From contig NZ_CP093280.1 of assembly GCF_026651855.1 (NCBI RefSeq), forward strand, positions 4,318,001-4,382,000: a stretch of 64,000 bases of DNA, given 5' to 3'. A program made the translations under genes and the position numbers. Source of the stretch: Pseudomonas silvicola (GTDB taxonomy: Bacteria > Pseudomonadota > Gammaproteobacteria > Pseudomonadales > Pseudomonadaceae). Position 1 is the stretch's first letter, and each line of letters begins with the position of its first letter. The notes under the pieces were generated by a model, which did no database searches, was not told the DNA's origin, and saw nothing but the letters and a program-made list of their open reading frames with translations. Below, piece after piece: positions 25,970 to 36,296 of the stretch.

Positions 25970-26839
25970 TTGGAGCTACGCCATTTCCGTTATTTCCTGG
26001 CCGTGGCCCGCTTTGGCAGCTTCAGCCTGGCGGCGAGCCACCTGGGCATTGCGCCGCCCACGTTGACGCGGCAGATACAGGACATGGAGCAGCAATTGGG
26101 CGCACGGTTGTTCACGCGTCAGGCGCGCAAGGTGGGTTTGACCGAGGCGGGTGAGGTGCTGAAGGTGCAGGCCTCGCTTGCGGTGCTCCAGTTCGAGCAG
26201 GCCCAGCAACAGGCGCAACGCGCCGGGCGCGGCGAGACCGGCAGCATTGAAATCGGCTACGTGGCCTCGGCCGTCTATTCAGGTGTTTTGCAGCGCCAGG
26301 TGCAGGGGTTTACTGCTCGTTATCCCGATGTGCTGCTCAATGTGCGTGAGCGGCCCATGGCATCGTTACCGGACCTGGTGGCCCAGGGCCGGCTGGATAT
26401 CGCTATCGTGCGGGCACCCGTGTCACTGCCCGAAGGCGTTGAATCCATACCCCTGCACAGCGAGGGGTTCGTGCTGGCCATGGCGACCCACTCGCCGCTA
26501 TGTCGTTTCTCCGAGGTGGCGGGGGCGCAATTGGCCCAAGCCACTTTTATTTTGCCCGAACAGATCAATGGAACGTTGCAGGTGGCCGTTGATGCAGGTT
26601 TCGCCCCTCGGCTTGGCCCGCAACCGGGCAGCCTGGTGGCGGTGCTGGCGTTGGTGTCGCTGGGCCAGGGCGTGGCGGTAGTGCCAGAGTCGCTGGTAGG
26701 GCGCGTGGCGTTGCCCGGGGTCGAGTACCGCCCGCTCAAGGGGGCTACTGCACAATCCTGGCTGGCATTGATTCATCGGCGGTTTGAGCAGGCGGCAGCG
26801 GTCCGGCACTACATCGAGCACGCCACGTTGCACCTGTGA
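25970..26839 (+). CDS. LysR-family regulator divergent from the DHA2 transporter
   Basis: A 289-residue LysR protein. The N-terminal HTH MELRHFRYFLAVARFGSFSLAASHLGI, with TLTRQIQDMEQQLGARLFTR, is canonical. The effector domain follows (GSIEIGYVASAVYSGVLQRQV, LDIAIVRAPVSLPEGVESIPL, LGQGVAVVPESLVGRV). The start is a TTG at 25970, the only in-frame initiation codon that yields the complete MELRHFRYF N-terminus. It resembles the BenM/CatR-like group that binds aromatic or small organic ligands. It probably controls the divergent efflux gene. Confidence 0.9.
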   Translation: MELRHFRYFLAVARFGSFSLAASHLGIAPPTLTRQIQDMEQQLGARLFTRQARKVGLTEAGEVLKVQASLAVLQFEQAQQQAQRAGRGETGSIEIGYVASAVYSGVLQRQVQGFTARYPDVLLNVRERPMASLPDLVAQGRLDIAIVRAPVSLPEGVESIPLHSEGFVLAMATHSPLCRFSEVAGAQLAQATFILPEQINGTLQVAVDAGFAPRLGPQPGSLVAVLALVSLGQGVAVVPESLVGRVALPGVEYRPLKGATAQSWLALIHRRFEQAAAVRHYIEHATLHL

Positions 26840-26891
26840 AGATCCGGCCCGGAAATTGCTGCGTTACGTGAAAACAAAACGGAGCATGCCC

Positions 26892-27611
26892 ATGCAAGTC
26901 AACCCAATGGACATGACGAACACTGAGCTCGACCTTTTCGCTCAAGTCGTCTGGCGCCTGCGTACCGGTGGTTCAGGGGACGAAGTACGCCAGCACGTCC
27001 TGGCGGATATAACCCAGTTGCTGCGCTCGGACTACGGCGCCTCCTACCTGTGGGACAGTTCACGTAACCTTTCCACCCGTTGTGCGGCGGTTAACATCGA
27101 CACACGGATGCTCAGGCGTTACGACGAGCAGATCCATGCCCGTGATACCGTCACGCCGCGCCTGAGGGCGCAGCGCAAAGCTGCTTGTGTCGATGAGGTG
27201 ATTGGCCGGAACGTGCTGGAGCAGACCGAGCACTACGCCGAATTCCTCAAGCCATGCGGCATGCACCATGGGGTGAACGTGTTCTTCTTCCACGAGGGCA
27301 GGGACGTGGGCGACCTACGCATATGGCGTAGCGCTGATCAACCTGCTTTTGGTAGACGCGAACTGTGCTTGCTCAATGCACTTACGCCTTATTTTCAGCA
27401 GGCGCTGGCGGTCGAAGCGCCCCTTGCTGGTGCCTTGAGCCCCCGGGAGCGCGCCGTTGTCGAACACGTGGCCGCCGGGCGCAGTGACAAGGAGATTGCG
27501 CGGCTCATGTGCATCGGCTTCACAACGGTGCGAACCCACCTGAAAAACGCCATGTTCAAGACCCATTCCAGCAATCGAACCGAGCTTGCCATGCGTGCAG
27601 GCGTGCATTGA
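26892..27611 (+). CDS. LuxR-family transcriptional regulator
   Basis: A 239-residue regulator. ATG 26892 has GGAG 7 bp upstream. The N-terminal 165 residues form a sensor-like domain without close recognised relatives. The C-terminal LuxR HTH (LSPRERAVVEHVAAGRSDKEIARLM, FTTVRTHLKNAMFKTHSSNRTELAMRAG) covers about residues 178-237. No phosphoacceptor receiver domain or PAS signature is evident. It precedes the amidase gene on the same strand by 100 bp; that gap has the perfect palindrome CCTCATTAATGAGG at 27617-27630, a candidate binding site. It may respond to an aromatic amide or nitrile, but this is inference from position. Confidence 0.85.
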   Translation: MQVNPMDMTNTELDLFAQVVWRLRTGGSGDEVRQHVLADITQLLRSDYGASYLWDSSRNLSTRCAAVNIDTRMLRRYDEQIHARDTVTPRLRAQRKAACVDEVIGRNVLEQTEHYAEFLKPCGMHHGVNVFFFHEGRDVGDLRIWRSADQPAFGRRELCLLNALTPYFQQALAVEAPLAGALSPRERAVVEHVAAGRSDKEIARLMCIGFTTVRTHLKNAMFKTHSSNRTELAMRAGVH

Positions 27612-27616
27612 TAGCT

Positions 27617-27630
27617 CCTCATTAATGAGG
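27617..27630. promoter_or_regulatory. Palindrome upstream of the amidase gene
   Basis: CCTCATTAATGAGG is a perfect 14-bp palindrome, 82 bp before the amidase GTG. A second palindrome, ATGACGTCAT, is at 27660-27669. GCAGTAGGG at 27678-27686 resembles the CAGTAGGG found around the -10 region of the mdlC promoter. This suggests an activator-dependent promoter, perhaps for the LuxR-type protein encoded just upstream. Confidence 0.45.
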
Positions 27631-27711
27631 ATGTTTGACGGATATTTTCCTGTGCGTAAATGACGTCATCGAACCCTGCAGTAGGGATCGACTGACGCTC
27701 AAGGAATATCC

Positions 27712-29226
27712 GTGAAGACTAGACTTTCCTGCCTGGCGATTAGCCTGTTTGCCGCAAGTGCCGGTGCTGCGGCATCGGAGCTGCCACAAGACTTCCATTT
27801 GATGAGTGCCGAGCAGACGGCCCAGGCTATTTGCGAGAGAAAGTTCACCAGCGAATCAGTCGTCGGTTACTGGCTGGCCCGTATCCACGCTCATCCGCAA
27901 CTCAATGCGTTTATATCGTTGAATGCGCAGAGTGCACTTCGCCAGGCGCGTGCCGCGGATGAGCGCATTGCCAAAGGGGAGAAGTGTCTGCCTCTGGGCG
28001 GTGTTCCTATTGCAATCAAGGATAATATCCAGGTCGTGGGGTTCGCCAACACGGCGGGTACCCCTGGGCTGGCGCATTTCTATCCCAAGGCAAATGCGCC
28101 GATCATTGACAGGCTTCAGGCCGCAGGCGCCATCGTGGTTGGCAAGACCAACATGCATGAACTGGCCTTCGGCGCCACTGGCTATAACACCGCTTTCCAC
28201 ATTCCAGGTGTTGTAGGGGTACGCAATGCCTTCGATCAGTCACGTATTGCAGGCGGCTCGTCCTCAGGCAGTGCAACGGCGCTCGGTGCACGCCTGATCC
28301 CGATCGCCATGGGCACCGATACCGGCGGCTCCAGCCGCGAGCCATGTGCCCTCAACGGCTGCGTGGGGTTCCGCCCAACGGTGGGACGGTACAGTGGCGT
28401 GGGCATCACGCCGATTTCCACCAGCCGCGATACCGCTGGCCCCATGGCCAATGCCGTAGGCGACATTGTGCTGCTGGACTCGATCCTCAGCGGCAGGTCC
28501 GCCTCCGCGCTTGCGCCCTTGGCGCCTGCGAAGATCCGACTAGGTATCCCGGATTTCTTCTGGGCGGACCTGGATACCGAAGTGTCAGCCCAGGCCAACG
28601 CTGCGCTTGATAAGTTGCGAGGTTCAGGCGTCCAGATCGTCCCTGTCAAAATGCCAGGCCTTGGGGCTTTAGCCTCGGCCGTTGCCACTCCGGTGGCAAT
28701 CATGGAAGCGCGCAAAGCGCTGACCGATTACCTCTTGTCCCAGTCCACCGGAATTACCTTCAAGACCCTGGCGCACAAGGTTTCGAGCCCTGACGTGCAG
28801 AGTATTTTCTCGGCCATGGTGGTGCCCGGGAAAGTCCCTGGGCCTGATGGAAAGATGATTCCGGGCGCGGACGCCTACCACTATGCGCTCAAGACCGGGG
28901 TGCCGAAGTTGGCCGAGCTCTACCGCAAGACGTTTGCGGATAACAAGCTCGATGCGCTGCTGTTTCCCACTGTGCCAGAAGTTGCGATTGCGGCAGGCCC
29001 TGATGCGGGTACGCCTGAAAAGTTCGGGCGAATCATCCGCAATACTGATCCGAGCAGCAATGTAAAAATGCCAGGCCTGAGCATGCCGGTGGGAGTAGGG
29101 ACATCAGGACTTCCTGTAGGGATGGAAATTGATGGTTTGCCTGGTACGGATGACCAGCTGTTGGCAATCGGTCGCACGCTTGAATCGATCTGGGGGCCAG
29201 GGCCGTTGCCCGCCATCGCACACTGA
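27712..29226 (+). CDS. Amidase-signature hydrolase with signal peptide, mandelamide hydrolase-like
   Basis: A 504-residue amidase from a GTG at 27712 (AAGGA 6 bp upstream). Residues 1-22 (KTRLSCLAISLFAASAGAA) form a Sec signal, so the enzyme is exported or membrane-held. The Ser-cisSer-Lys triad is K103 (VPIAIKDNI), S183 (AGGSSSGSA) and S207 (GTDTGGSSRE). Spacing of the triad and total length match the mandelamide hydrolase MdlY of P. putida (Lys100, Ser180, Ser204; 507 residues, from memory). It would release ammonia from mandelamide or another aryl amide. Next to the mandelate genes and a nitrilase, a role in aryl-amide use is likely. It is probably co-transcribed with the porin at 29295. 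Confidence 0.87.
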   Translation: MKTRLSCLAISLFAASAGAAASELPQDFHLMSAEQTAQAICERKFTSESVVGYWLARIHAHPQLNAFISLNAQSALRQARAADERIAKGEKCLPLGGVPIAIKDNIQVVGFANTAGTPGLAHFYPKANAPIIDRLQAAGAIVVGKTNMHELAFGATGYNTAFHIPGVVGVRNAFDQSRIAGGSSSGSATALGARLIPIAMGTDTGGSSREPCALNGCVGFRPTVGRYSGVGITPISTSRDTAGPMANAVGDIVLLDSILSGRSASALAPLAPAKIRLGIPDFFWADLDTEVSAQANAALDKLRGSGVQIVPVKMPGLGALASAVATPVAIMEARKALTDYLLSQSTGITFKTLAHKVSSPDVQSIFSAMVVPGKVPGPDGKMIPGADAYHYALKTGVPKLAELYRKTFADNKLDALLFPTVPEVAIAAGPDAGTPEKFGRIIRNTDPSSNVKMPGLSMPVGVGTSGLPVGMEIDGLPGTDDQLLAIGRTLESIWGPGPLPAIAH

Positions 29227-29294
29227 TCGACGTAACCCATTTGAATGCGCAGCGGCCTCACTGCGCGATCTCGAAATCTTTCGGACATAAAATA

Positions 29295-30593
29295 ATGAAC
29301 GCGATCCCATTTGTCGCAGGCACTTCTGCGCGTCGATTTTGTGTAACCGTTGGTTTGGCGTTGAGCAGCATGACGGGGGCAGCCTGGGCTGATGCCATGG
29401 CTACGGACGACAATCCATTCAAGGCGCACCTGATCGTCAGCGATCTCATGCTGGAAAACCTCAATACCGGGCCTCGGCCCCATACCTTCGCCAATGAAGC
29501 GGTCATCTTCGCGGGGGCTGACGTGGATATGTCCAAACTGCTTGGCTTGACCGGAGGCACGTTCCAGTTCGAATACACCTTCTTTCCATGGATGCGCAAT
29601 GAGGGCCAACCCACGGGCAATGCCTGGCAGGGGGCTACAGGGAGCGCGCTTGGCGGCGCCCCCATGCATAACGACATCGACAGCGGATACCTGTCGAAAT
29701 TCGAGTACCGGCAAATGCTGCTGGACGACCATCTGGAAGTGGATGTGGGGCGCAGCAACGCCAAGCAGCATTTTTACATGATGAATTGCGCCAACTGGGT
29801 TACGTGCAACGATCCGATCATTGAAAACACCATGGGTATCCTGCCTTACCCCTACGGCAGCTGGGGCGGCTACACGCGTTACTCGTTCGACAATGGCCAC
29901 TATGTACACGCCGGTGCCTTCGAGTCCAACCCAGCGGATTACCTGAAGCACACCAAGGGCTGGAACTGGAATGCTGACGACGCCAACGGTATTACCTGGC
30001 TTGGTGGCGTAGGCACACAAAAGAGCTTTGAGCAGGACCCGCTGGCTTATCACTATGAACTCAACGGCTACTACAACACGGCAGAGCAGACGGTTGTGCT
30101 GGACGGATCAACTCGGCGCGGCAGCAGTGGCTTGATCCTACGCTTCATGCAAACGCTTTCTCGAGAGGGCGCTCACGCGACGGGCGCGCCGGACAAGGCC
30201 TGGCAAGTCTTCGGTGCCTGGACCTGGAGCGCCGATGACCTGCAGCCGTTCCGGCACTTCGTCGAGGCAGGCATCACCCGGGTCGGGCCGTTCGGGCGCC
30301 CACAGGATTCGGTCAGTGTGAAGGCCAGCTACCTGCGTCTGGGCGATAAACAGGTCCAATACCAGCACGATCAGCGGTTGGCCACAGGTCTCGATCAGGG
30401 GATGGCCAAAGCCGAGTCACGTGTGGAACTCAACATGGTATGGCAGGCGACGCCGTACCTGGCGTTCCAGCCAAGCGTGCAGTACGTTTTCAACCCCAGC
30501 AACTTCTACAACCCGCAGGCCGAGGTGAGCAGCAACGGCGCAGTTGTAGGCTTGCAGGTTGTCTACGACCTGGGGGCGCAAATCGGTCTTTGA
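29295..30593 (+). CDS. OprB-family outer-membrane porin
   Basis: A 432-residue outer-membrane protein. ATG 29295 begins the signal peptide (ARRFCVTVGLALSSMTGAAWADA). The mature protein has alternating beta strands and the OprB blocks LSKFEYRQMLLDDHLEVDVGR, MGILPYPYGSWGGYTRYSF, and FQPSVQYVFNPSNFYNP close to the C-terminus. OprB proteins usually pass sugars, but family members in aromatic clusters carry other small molecules. It lies 68 bp after the amidase and before the convergent LysR gene, so it may admit the amide or nitrile substrate. Confidence 0.87.
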   Translation: MNAIPFVAGTSARRFCVTVGLALSSMTGAAWADAMATDDNPFKAHLIVSDLMLENLNTGPRPHTFANEAVIFAGADVDMSKLLGLTGGTFQFEYTFFPWMRNEGQPTGNAWQGATGSALGGAPMHNDIDSGYLSKFEYRQMLLDDHLEVDVGRSNAKQHFYMMNCANWVTCNDPIIENTMGILPYPYGSWGGYTRYSFDNGHYVHAGAFESNPADYLKHTKGWNWNADDANGITWLGGVGTQKSFEQDPLAYHYELNGYYNTAEQTVVLDGSTRRGSSGLILRFMQTLSREGAHATGAPDKAWQVFGAWTWSADDLQPFRHFVEAGITRVGPFGRPQDSVSVKASYLRLGDKQVQYQHDQRLATGLDQGMAKAESRVELNMVWQATPYLAFQPSVQYVFNPSNFYNPQAEVSSNGAVVGLQVVYDLGAQIGL

Positions 30594-30605
30594 GTGTTGC
30601 CTGGA

Positions 30606-30623
30606 CAGCGCAAGGATGCGCTG
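30606..30623. terminator. Small hairpin between porin and LysR genes
   Basis: CAGCGCA-agga-TGCGCTG, a perfect 7-bp stem, lies 13 bp after the OprB stop and between convergent genes. It has no T-tract; a weak candidate terminator. Confidence 0.4.
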
Positions 30624-30651
30624 CCTTGCGTCAAGAACGAGCAGGCCACCC

Positions 30652-31566
30652 TCAGGTCCTGCCGGATTCGCCCAGCGTGGCCTTGATCTGTTCGAAGAAC
30701 CAGTTAAGCCCCGTCGACTGGGTACTGCGAGTGTGCCAGTGGAGGGTGACCTCGAAAGCGGGCACCTGGAAGGGAAGTTCGAGGGTTTTCAGTGGGCTGC
30801 TCAAGGGCATTTCACAAAAGCTCTCCGCTATCTGCGAAGGCAGAATGACCAACAGCTCTGTGCCCGGTATCACCTTGGGCAGCACCGAAAAATGGGGCAG
30901 CCTGAGTTTGATTCGACGCTTGGCGCCCAGCTTCTGAAGTACATCCTCCGCCATCCCATGCCCCGATGTCCGGGTCACCAGCACATGAGGCTCGGCCAGA
31001 AACTGCGGCATGGACAGTTCGGCCTGGATGCGAGGGTGGCCGGCGTCCAGCAGGCAGACGTAGCGCTCACTCAGCAGTTTTTGCGACGACAAACCAGGGC
31101 CAGCCACCGGTCGACTGCAAATGGCTGCATCGATATGCCCGTCATTCAGCCAGGTACCTACCTGATCGATCTCCAAGGGAACGATTTCAAGCTCGATGTT
31201 GGGCGCCCGGGAATGGAAGCGCTCCATAAGCCTGGGCAACAACGCCATCTCGCCCAGATCAGAGAGCGCCAGACGAAACTGCCGACTCGAGTGGGCGGGA
31301 TCGAATTTCCGCGCCTCTGCCACTGACTCGTCGATGCAGCGCGCCGCCTGCTTGAAGCCCACATACAGCTGGGCGGCAAGCCGGGTCGGTTGCATGCCTT
31401 GGCTGTTGCGCACAAACAAGGGGTCGTCGAAATGGTCACGCAGCTTGCCCAGGGAATAACTGATCGACGGTTGAGTCACGAACAAGCGTTCAGCCGTGAT
31501 GGTCAGGCTTTGGGTCTCGTACAGGGTGACGAATGTAGTGATCAGGTTGAGATCAAAATGAGCCAT
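30652..31566 (-). CDS. LysR-family regulator of the mandelate genes (NodD-like)
   Basis: A 304-residue LysR regulator. The HTH starts MAHFDLNLITTFVTLYETQSLTITAERLFV and continues QPSISYSLGKLRDHFDDPLFVR, the NodD/NahR/LinR pattern. The effector domain has FRLALSDLGEMALLPRLMERF and DGHIDAAICSRPVAGP. It is divergent from mdlC, and the 116-bp gap contains an LysR-type promoter whose blocks recur at 42080-42150 in front of mdlB. It is thus the probable activator of both transcription units, with mandelate or benzoylformate as a likely inducer. The inducer assignment is inference. Confidence 0.9.
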   Translation of the reverse strand: MAHFDLNLITTFVTLYETQSLTITAERLFVTQPSISYSLGKLRDHFDDPLFVRNSQGMQPTRLAAQLYVGFKQAARCIDESVAEARKFDPAHSSRQFRLALSDLGEMALLPRLMERFHSRAPNIELEIVPLEIDQVGTWLNDGHIDAAICSRPVAGPGLSSQKLLSERYVCLLDAGHPRIQAELSMPQFLAEPHVLVTRTSGHGMAEDVLQKLGAKRRIKLRLPHFSVLPKVIPGTELLVILPSQIAESFCEMPLSSPLKTLELPFQVPAFEVTLHWHTRSTQSTGLNWFFEQIKATLGESGRT

Positions 31567-31582
31567 GGCAGACCTAGTTCAG

Positions 31583-33272
<1,690 letters not shown>

Positions 33273-33277
33273 TGACC

Positions 33278-33302
33278 GGCGGGCGCCCGCTGGGCGCCCG
33301 CC
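33278..33302 (+). promoter_or_regulatory. Very stable intercistronic hairpin after mdlC
   Basis: GGCGGGCGCCC-gct-GGGCGCCCGCC is a perfect 11-bp, almost wholly GC stem immediately after the mdlC stop. There is no T-tract. It could partly stop transcription or protect mdlC mRNA, giving mdlC higher expression than downstream genes. Confidence 0.65.
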
Positions 33303-33336
33303 AAACCCTCGCATAACAAAAACAAGAGAGTTGATC

Positions 33337-34670
33337 ATGATTGTAAACAACGCGACAGAGGTTGCCGGGGCAGCGCCGTTGAGCAGGTTTCATTACGGCC
33401 TGTTGTTCTGGTGCTCGTTCATCATGCTGTTCGATGGCTATGACTTGGTCATCTATGGGTCGGTGGTTCCCCGGTTGATGGAGCAATGGTCGATTCCCCC
33501 GCTGCAAGCCGGGTGGATGGGGAGTGCCGCGTTGTTCGGCATGATGTTCGGGGCGGTAGCGATTGGCCCGCTGGCTGACCGGTTTGGTCGCCGCACGATC
33601 ATCCTTGGCGCGATAGCCGTCGCCAGCACCAGTGCATTGCTCAATGCATTTGCCTGGGATGCGCCCAGTTTTGCAGCTATGCGGTTTTTCACCGGCGTCG
33701 GCCTGGGTGGCGCGATCCCGAATATCGTGGCCTTGATGAGCGACCTGTCGCCCAGCCACCGACGCAGCACTCTGACCACTGTCATGCTCAGCTTCTATTC
33801 CATCGGGGCAATGATATCGGCACTGGTGTCCATGCTGGTCATACCCAGGTTTGGCTGGGAAGCGACGTTCATCATCGGTGGGTTGCCATTACTGAGCTTG
33901 CCGTGGATGTATCGATATCTTCCGGAGTCGCTGCCTTTCCTGGTTTCGAAAAACAAATCCGCCGCGGCTGCTCTGCTTGCCCGCATTGTGCCAGGCGTGG
34001 ACATCTCTTCTGTGCGTTACGAGGCATTGGCACGCACCTCAACGTCCACGCCCCTGTCCCGATTGTTCAAAGAGGGGCGGGGCGTGGGCACCCTGTTTCT
34101 GTGGTTGGGTTTCGGCATGTGCCTGCTCATGGTCTATGGGCTGAACACCTGGCTGCCAAAAATCATGGTCGCTGGGGGTACCCGCTGGGATCAAGCCTGA
34201 TGTTCCTGGTGATCTTGAACCTTGGGGCAACGGCAGGAGCCCTGGGCGGCGGCTGGTTGGCGGACCGATGGGGTTGCAAGCCTACCTTGATCGTGTTTTT
34301 CACGTTGGCGGTGCTGTCCCTTTGCACTTTGGGCATCAAGCCCGGGCCAGTGCTGCTCAATGTCATGCTGTTGATTGCGGGGGCTACCACCATTGGCACC
34401 CTGGCGGTCATTCATGCCTTCGCGGCTCAGCAATACCCAAGTGAAATTCGCTCCACCGGTGTCAGTTGGTGTTCCGCCGTCGGACGTTTTGGGGGTGTTG
34501 CGGGCCCTGCGCTTGGTGGGCTCATGCTCAGCCTGAACCTGCCGCTTCAATTGAATTTCATCTGTTGCGCCGTGCCGGGGCTGATTGCGATTTTCGCCAT
34601 TGCCATGGTCAAGCAGAGCACCCTGCTGGCCAACGAATCGGCCCCCCGCACGGCTGACGCTCATTCCTGA
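33337..34670 (+). pseudogene. MFS aromatic acid:H+ symporter (AAHS family), frameshifted by one missing G at 34174-34178
   Basis: From ATG 33337 (AAGAGAG upstream) the N-terminal part is a clear AAHS transporter: LFDGYDLVIYGSVVPRLMEQW and LADRFGRRTIILGA, with segments as in BenK/PcaK. The frame ends at 34200, but the protein continues one frame over with YPLGSSLMFLVILNLGATAG to 34670. Adding one G to the G5 run at 34174-34178 gives VAGGYPLGSSL and a 444-residue protein of normal length with 12 membrane segments. It would import mandelate, benzoylformate or benzoate. It sits between mdlC and the aldehyde dehydrogenase gene. Confidence 0.9.
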
Positions 34671-34702
34671 TTTCAATGCATTACCGTCCAAGGAGACACC
34701 AC

Positions 34703-36184
34703 GTGAGTCAAGTCAATCCAGTACGTTATCAAGACATGCATCTACTGCCGATCGCAGGAGAATGGCGAGCAGGCAGCGCAGCCAGCGTGCTCACCGTCAC
34801 GGATCCCTACACGGGCAATACCTTGTTGGAGGTTGTCCAGGCCGACCGCCAGGATTTGAATCAGGCCTATGTGGCCGCTGAACAGGCGCAGGCGGCCTGG
34901 GCCAACCTCGGCCCAGCACAACGTGCTGCAAACATGCTCAGGGCAGTGCAGATTTTCGATGAGCGCCGCGAGGAAATCATTGACTGGATCATCCGTGAGT
35001 CCGGCAGTACGCGGATCAAGGCACAGATCGAGTGGGGCGCGGCACGGGGCATCACTCAGGAGTCTGCTTCTTTCCCTGCGCGTGTCCACGGCCGGATCCT
35101 GCCGTCCAATGTGCCTGGCAAGGAAAATCGTGTTTATCGTGAACCGCTCGGCGTAGTGGGGGTGATCAGCCCCTGGAACTTTCCCTTCCACCTGACCCAG
35201 CGCTCGGTGGCGCCGGCATTGGCACTGGGCAACGCCATCGTCATCAAGCCAGCGAGTGACACTCCTGTGACGGGCGGCTTGCTGGCCGCGAGAATTTTCG
35301 AAGAGGCGGGTGTGCCCAAGGGTGTGATCAGTGTGGTGGTGGGCGCGGGGGCTCAGATTGGTGATGCCTTCGTTGAGCACCCTGTACCCAAATTCATTTC
35401 GTTTACGGGTTCCACCCCCGTTGGGTTGAATATTGGGCGTATTATTGCCAGTGGTGGTCGATATCTCAAGCATGTAGCGCTGGAACTAGGTGGCAATAGC
35501 CCGTTCGTGGTGCTCGCCGATGCTGACCTGGAACAGGCGGTGGCTGCTGCGGTGGTCGGCAAGTTCCTGCATCAGGGGCAGATATGCATGGCCATTAATC
35601 GGATTATCGTCGAAGACGCATTGTACGATCGTTTCGTCGAACTGTACGCGGCCAAGGTCAGGACCCTGAAGGTAGGCAATCCCAACGATGCCGACACAGT
35701 GATTGGGCCCATCATCAATCGCAAGCAACTTGACGGTCTGCTGAGCAAGGTCGCTCGGGCGAAGGAGGAAGGGGCGAGAACGGTTGTGGAAGGCGAACCA
35801 CGAGGCAATCTGTTGCCACCGCACGTATTTGCCGATGTGACGGCTGACATGGAAATTGCCCGAGAGGAGATTTTTGGACCGCTCGTGGGAATCCAGAGGG
35901 CTCGCGATGAAGCGCATGCCTTGCAACTGGCCAATGACAGCGAGTACGGGTTATCAAGTGCTGTATTTACCAAGGATCTGGAGCGGGGGGCGCGCTTTGC
36001 CAGGCAAATCAAGGCAGGCATGACACACGTCAATGACATACCCGTCAACGATGAAGCCCATGCGCCATTTGGTGGCGAAAAGAACTCGGGACTGGGGCGA
36101 TTCAATGGCGAGTGGGCCATTGAGGAATTCACCACCGATCATTGGGTGAGTGTCCAGATGCGACCGCGTGTTTATCCCTTCTGA
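34703..36184 (+). CDS. Benzaldehyde-type NAD(P)-dependent aldehyde dehydrogenase
   Basis: A 493-residue aldehyde dehydrogenase from a GTG at 34703 (AGGAGA 7 bp upstream). Catalytic residues are N159 (SPWNF), K182, E261 (LELGG) and C295 (GQICMA). Placed after benzoylformate decarboxylase, it should oxidise benzaldehyde to benzoate. It is longer than, and of a different class from, the MdlD of P. putida ATCC 12633 (about 436 residues, class 3), and looks more like the vanillin/benzaldehyde dehydrogenases of the classical ALDH family. It appears to fill the MdlD role by non-orthologous replacement. The role is inferred from context. Confidence 0.88.
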   Translation: MSQVNPVRYQDMHLLPIAGEWRAGSAASVLTVTDPYTGNTLLEVVQADRQDLNQAYVAAEQAQAAWANLGPAQRAANMLRAVQIFDERREEIIDWIIRESGSTRIKAQIEWGAARGITQESASFPARVHGRILPSNVPGKENRVYREPLGVVGVISPWNFPFHLTQRSVAPALALGNAIVIKPASDTPVTGGLLAARIFEEAGVPKGVISVVVGAGAQIGDAFVEHPVPKFISFTGSTPVGLNIGRIIASGGRYLKHVALELGGNSPFVVLADADLEQAVAAAVVGKFLHQGQICMAINRIIVEDALYDRFVELYAAKVRTLKVGNPNDADTVIGPIINRKQLDGLLSKVARAKEEGARTVVEGEPRGNLLPPHVFADVTADMEIAREEIFGPLVGIQRARDEAHALQLANDSEYGLSSAVFTKDLERGARFARQIKAGMTHVNDIPVNDEAHAPFGGEKNSGLGRFNGEWAIEEFTTDHWVSVQMRPRVYPF

Positions 36185-36229
36185 GTGCAGTCGAGTTTTA
36201 AAGTAAGTCAAAGCCGCTGAAACGTAATT

Positions 36230-36258
36230 ACTGCTCTTCATGGATCATGAAGAGCAGT
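36230..36258 (+). promoter_or_regulatory. Perfect 13-bp hairpin in the oprD leader
   Basis: ACTGCTCTTCATG-gat-CATGAAGAGCAGT is a perfect stem with a 3-nt loop, 38 bp upstream of the porin ATG and 45 bp after the aldehyde dehydrogenase stop. Without a T-tract it may be an RNA-stability or attenuation element, or a palindromic protein site. Confidence 0.6.
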
Positions 36259-36296
36259 CTGCTGTCGCCTTCCAACAATAATAAACAGGTAAGCTT

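Noticed and set aside
33903-34670. Separate 255-residue protein in the frame ending at 34670
   Set aside because: Only its second half is MFS-like. It is the C-terminal part of the frameshifted AAHS transporter, not an independent gene.
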